Source of the DNA: Glossina fuscipes
Lineage: Eukaryota; Arthropoda; Insecta; Diptera; Glossinidae
Direction: 5' to 3'
Assembly: GCF_014805625.2 (NCBI RefSeq)
Contig: NW_023998416.1
Coordinates: 18,906,065-18,970,064 of the forward strand
DNA: 64,000 bases
This document shows, in pieces, positions 59,061-64,000 of this stretch. Below the pieces are notes generated by a model. The model searched no databases and was not told the DNA's origin. It saw only the letters and a program-made list of their open reading frames with translations. A program made the translations under genes and the position numbers. Each line of letters starts with the position of its first letter. The stretch's first letter is position 1.

Positions 59061-61187
59061 CGCTACTATTACAGTTCCATTATGACTGATAAAGTTGTTG
59101 CTCTTGTTGTTGTTAAAAATTATGCGCTGAATTTCTTCTAAAGCACTTTAACGGAATTTCCTTTTGGTTTTAAAAAAGAAATTCTAACAAAAACTTTAAA
59201 GCATAAAACTTAAGGTCGGAAAAATGCATTGTATAAGTTACTGAAAATGAAATGAAAGTTGGATCGGTAATGATGGCGACCAGCATTACAATAATGCAGC
59301 AAAGACACTGCTGCTACCGCTTGTAGGCTATACACACATACACTACCGAAATATATTCGTTTAAAGAGTTTGCCTCGAAAGGATATTCATGCCAGGATTT
59401 GTGTGCATAACTTTCTTTACCACAAAAACTTTGGCAAATACAAAGTTCGACGCGCCTGTATAACTTGCTATGCCTGCCTCCTGTGCCGCCTATGCTGACT
59501 AGTTTTCATTTTGCCCATTTAGTTAGTGTTCTATAGCTGCGTAAAACTATTTGCAAGTCGTCGTTTTTTTTTCTGTTTCTTTTTTTTTTTTTTGAACTCA
59601 AATTCCTACTTTGTGAAGCGAACACTGTTTTCCTTCTTTTTTTTTTTTTTTGCTTTTTTGTTTCAGGCTGTGTTAGTTTGTAAATCCTAACCGTTAAAGA
59701 AATTTGAAAATTTTCTTTGATTCTCTGCAAAGTCGTGTTCATATGCAAGTTTTCGATTTTGCGTGCGACCGGTGAAGGGAAAAGGGGATACTCTCGATAT
59801 AAGTGAAGCCAGCATTCAGCCAAGTGGGCTAACAACACATTCCGCTTCTCTGTGCTAAGTATTGTTCGTATTGTTAACACACTTGAAATAAAACTTTTTA
59901 AATTTTATACAACGATATATCTGCATATGTATGTATATAGATATAGATATATGTATAGATATGTATATATACAATGAATTACACCAAGACTCTTACACTC
60001 TTAAACTACTACGAAGCGGCAAAATTTTTTACTTAAGTACCTATTGAGAGGCGTATGGCGATGTTAACATCCGGTGTCAAATGTAAAGTCGACGTAGACA
60101 AGTCTGTACACATTTTCGAAAGTTCCTGCGCTATTCTAAAAATTGCCTTAATTAAGACTTGAGTATGGAACTAAATAAATACTTTTCCTGGATCAACTGC
60201 ACCAAAAAAATCAACTACACATTCACTTCAACCAAAACCAGAAAGGATAAGACTTTTGATATATTCTCACCAATATCCGTCTGACATATAAAGCTAAAAA
60301 TTTACTTCGAATGTTTTTAGATTTTTTCAAAAAATGTTTCCTATGGGTCTTTGGAGTATATCCTATAGTTACTGAAGTTGTATTCTTTGATTAAAATATT
60401 TTGTTGACATCCTTTGCAAATAAATGTCCCACCATGTTTAGGGCCGGTAAGGACTTATTTAGAGACATAATAACAGTATCATTTTTGCAAAATTCGCCCC
60501 GAAAGGTGCACTTAGCTTATTTGCTTGTTTGAAAAATTAAAATTCTTAAAACTATTTACGTATATAACGAACAATCGTTTCAAATTTCACTGTATTTGCT
60601 GTAGTAACCAAGTTTGAATTCAGATTTTTCTTTTTCTTTAAAGAAAAGGTTTTTTTTTTTTGTTTTTTGCCTCTCTTAACATCATTTTTGGTACTCTAGT
60701 GACGTTTGTGTCCGCGTTATTATTATATTGTTGTTTGACTCTTCATCCCCCTCTTCTTTTTCAGTTCGTCCTCTTGTTGTGCCTTTAACTCATTCTCTCC
60801 CTTTATTGAAATGGTAAAATGTGCGAAAAGTCAACGTTTCATTTATCGCTATAAATCATGTTTTAGTTTTTGGGCTTTGTACTGTTAATGCTTTGCAGAG
60901 CCACAACTTCCGTTAATGCGCGGTTCTTCCCCGTCGTATCCCCTTCATTTACTTTGCTCGTTTACTTTTCTAAAATTTAAATTTTATACATAAATTATTC
61001 CCATTTTTTTGTTTTCTTCTCTATTTTGCGCGTACCAAACATCAACAACGTTTTGGCCAAATTAAAATTCCCAGCACTCTCTTGCTTTGAGTGCCGGGAA
61101 AAATAACCCAAATATAAGTCAGAAAAACAAAAAAAAAAAAAAGGGGAAAAACACGTAATTAGTTTCTCTCTCTCTGAATGTATACGT

Positions 61188-61222
61188 GCGTGTGTGTGTG
61201 TGAATGTGTGTGTGTGTTGGTG
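61188..61222. repeat. GT microsatellite
   Basis: Interrupted (GT)n tract in the 5' flank, non-coding. Confidence 0.85.
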
Positions 61223-62467
61223 TACATTCGTAAAAAAAGGGCATTAAAGGAAAGCAGAGAAAATAAACTCGTTTACTCTGCAATTAATGTGTGCTTCGAA
61301 GTCAAATAACATAGTGTTCACAGTTGTTGTTCGACTTGTTTTTGCTTCATGCAGTTGGTATGGTTACGTTTGCCTTTCGGCTTACTTTCTCATCCTCTCC
61401 CTCTCTCTTTCTTCCTTTCTCTCTTTTTTCCTTTTTCTTTCTCTTTTAATTTTAACAATCCTTTTTTAGTTTAGTGTCACAGCCGGTTTGGTCAAGTAGG
61501 TTTCCTTTAAATAGTTTTTACTGATAGTTAGATATGAGGTTTTGATATACTATTTGTAACGCCTAGAGCTATACGCCAAAGGTGCTTCAACAAGCTTGGC
61601 ACACTAAATCCTTTAAGCGCGTAACCTCTAACCTTGTCGTCCTTCCTTGATTATTGACCGGTAATCTAAATAACTTTTATCAGACCAAGTCTTAAAGACT
61701 CTATAAGTTCGAATTTTCTGTTCGTTCATAATAGGATTTGTTTCACATCCATACATATAGGTTTCTTATGTATTTTAGTTTGAAAACTGAAAATCTTCTT
61801 CTTATGCCTTTTGTTTGTAATTCCTAGGAAATCATGTTTACCAATACGAATGCATATGCATGGATTATTCGTTGAGCAGTTATTTGAAGTTATTCTTGCC
61901 AAAACTTCAGATTAATTGTAAATGCCGGCAAAAAGTGTACATTTAAACATTTTCGAATTACTTTGCTATTAATTACTACGCTAATGTTACGTGCGAATAT
62001 CTCTGAGGCTCGTAACTAGCTATCACTCTAACTTCATCATTACAGTGCAAGAAATTACTTTATTAGCTCTTTTCATATAAAGGCACTGTCGCATTTACTA
62101 CTTCAGATAAGTCTTTTGAAATTTTGCTGCGATTTTCGATCGAGTCCGTAGGATGGGTGCCTAAAATTCAACGTAATCTGTGCAAAGTTTTCTTCATTAT
62201 TTTCTTTTACTTTTTTGCTTTTTTCTCATTTCGTTGCCTGGCTGCCCGGCCACTATTAATGCGCTCTTTGTCATACTTTAACGTTTAATTGTTCGCAAAA
62301 GCTTGAAAGTGTTAAACTTATTTTTCTAAAAATTGTATGTATGTGTTTGTTTTATGCTCTTCAACACAATTTAATTGCATACAATTAAAAACTTCTTAGA
62401 GCTCATTTTGTTCCCCAAAACGGTGGTAAGATTTTCATTGCAAATGACAGGACATTATGTTTGAATA

Positions 62468-62491
62468 AAAAAAAAAAAAAAAAAAAAAAAA
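62468..62491. repeat. Poly(A) tract
   Basis: About 24 A residues following GAATA. It could be the tail of a retroposed copy, but no body was recognised upstream. Confidence 0.85.
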
Positions 62492-64000
62492 GGGGAAAAA
62501 TAAAAAAGATCCAGGATTAAAAAACTATGTGTATTTGATTAAAATTTTTTCTTTTGATTTATTGTACTTTACCTTTCGTTTACAGTGAGCACAACGAAAC
62601 AAACGAAAGATAGGCAATAAAATCATAGGATATTTGTCGCAGGCTTTTGTCATCAACTTTTTTATACATAAAGTTATTATTAAAGAGCAGACTAAGTGTT
62701 ATTACCTCTGTTATTTCACTTAATTAAAGATTCGTTGCCAGATTTTTAAGTTTGTATTAGACGACTAAGGTAATTCCAACCGTTTTTATAATAAAGATTT
62801 TCTTCGAAGTTGACCCCCTTTGAAGGCTGTCTTCGCTTATGGGCATTAGTGAATTATTCTAAATTGCAATCTCTTGAATGCTATCATAAAACAATAATGA
62901 AAGATTTCCTTTTTAATATTTCTCATATCTAAGGTACGAAAGACGAACAAAGAAATAAAGGGAAAACAAATTCTGTCTGTTGTATACCGTTCTGCCCGGG
63001 GCATAAGCAACATAAAGATATATCTTATGCAAATAAATACTGGCGCGGATCGTGAAACGCCATATAAATCAGAAAACTCATATGTTTTCTTAAACTATTT
63101 TCCCTCCTATTTATGTTATTTTACATTATTTTATTACATTACATTAAAAGATTATATTCTTTTACAGAGGTGAGAGAGGATTCTAACTATTGATCTGTAA
63201 GTTATACTTTATTTTTTTTCTCTCATGAAACAAATTTTCTTTATTCCACACATATCTGCGATACTGGAAGTTTATAAAGTTTCCTTATGGAAATCTACAG
63301 TGTTTGTGCTCTCTTACGATACCTACGGAAATGTGCTAAGGAAATGATTCAGGGTTCAGGTAGAGTTAAGGTTGCGTGGTCCCAAGATATACCCTGAAAT
63401 TATCTATCGCTGTTGAATAGTTTCTTAATTGTATGGCACTTTTTCTTTGGATCGTTATTGGATTTTTGATAGTTACACCTGTTTGAACTGCTGCTGAACA
63501 TAGAAGTTAACTATGTGTTTAGTTTATATCAACTTACGCATCGACATACCTTGAATTGTGGATAACTTAATATGAAAATACAATACAATAATATGTGTAG
63601 TTGATTGATTCCCTGAACTGATTCAGGGCCGAGATCAAAAAAGTAAAGTTTCATTTCATTCGTTTCATAAACGCTGAGATACAGCGACATATTTACCTAC
63701 AAAATATTTAAATTTTTACCACCGCACACGGATACTACGTCTTTGCTATGACGTTAGTGTTTTCAAAGGTTAATCGAATAATGAAAATAGATGTAGGTCG
63801 TCAAAGATGAGTTAGACGATAAGGAGGGATGGCTTTCCATTCCTTTCGATACGTCATTTGACAATTGCATTGGATTCGAAAGGGGTGAGAGAGAGAGAAA
63901 GACAGGCGGAGAGATTTTTACGGGCGTTTAGGTGAATTCTTCTTTTTGCAAACAAAGCATGTTGTTTAAAGGAAGGCAACAAAGTCTACTTTTTGCATAG

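Larger units (their letters stand above)
52983..64000. other. 5' flank or 5' intron of the dipeptidase gene, no recognised coding gene
   Basis: About 11 kb upstream (on the minus strand) of the first coding exon. An untranslated first exon and promoter may be here, but I cannot place them. Contents seen: ATC repeat (53430), SINE (56.1 kb), mariner remnant (57.6-57.9 kb), TA tract (58.8 kb), TTG repeat (59.0 kb), GT tract (61.2 kb) and poly(A) (62466). From 59.1 kb to the end I see only AT-rich DNA with simple repeats. Confidence 0.6.

Overview
The window looks like nuclear DNA of a higher fly (Diptera, Brachycera). It is AT-rich, has kilobase-scale introns with canonical GT/AG junctions, is full of poly(A)/poly(T), TA, CA, GA and ATC microsatellites, and carries mariner remnants and tRNA-derived SINEs. 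The two recognisable proteins have the style of Drosophila proteins. I cannot name the species. A 100-N assembly gap lies at 43674-43773.

Layout: nearly everything belongs to one very long minus-strand gene for a renal-type (membrane) dipeptidase. Seven coding exons can be joined in perfect phase: 52965-51955, 40371-38925, 35385-35287, 34885-34759, 34565-34469, 24920-24788 and 11577-11357. They give 1045 residues: a roughly 820-residue low-complexity N-terminal tail, one membrane segment, and the first part of a zinc dipeptidase domain. The last exon seen ends in a clean splice donor. The rest of the catalytic domain was not found in the window, so the gene should continue beyond position 1.

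Inside the resulting terminal intron, on the same strand, sits a complete intronless ORF (4945-7029) for a tandem-domain protein tyrosine phosphatase of 694 residues. It has no ectodomain or membrane segment. Both domains lack residues needed for catalysis: the WPD aspartate is missing in both and the P-loop cysteine is missing in D2. It therefore looks like a pseudophosphatase, probably the Ptp36E type.

The introns and the 5' flank (53-64 kb) hold no other convincing gene. They contain three copies of one tRNA-derived SINE (20.9, 32.1 and 56.1 kb), a second tRNA-headed SINE (46.6 kb), a deleted mariner with matching inverted ends (25.1-25.6 kb), another mariner transposase remnant (57.6-57.9 kb), a dispersed non-coding repeat (21.2-21.5 and 48.7-49.4 kb), a decayed tandem array (8.8-9.5 kb) and a short motif family at three loci.

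The most notable points are the type II dipeptidase with a giant cytoplasmic tail, the nested and apparently dead phosphatase, and the small collection of SINE and mariner fossils. I saw no prokaryotic-style operon, CRISPR array or clearly novel defence-like system.
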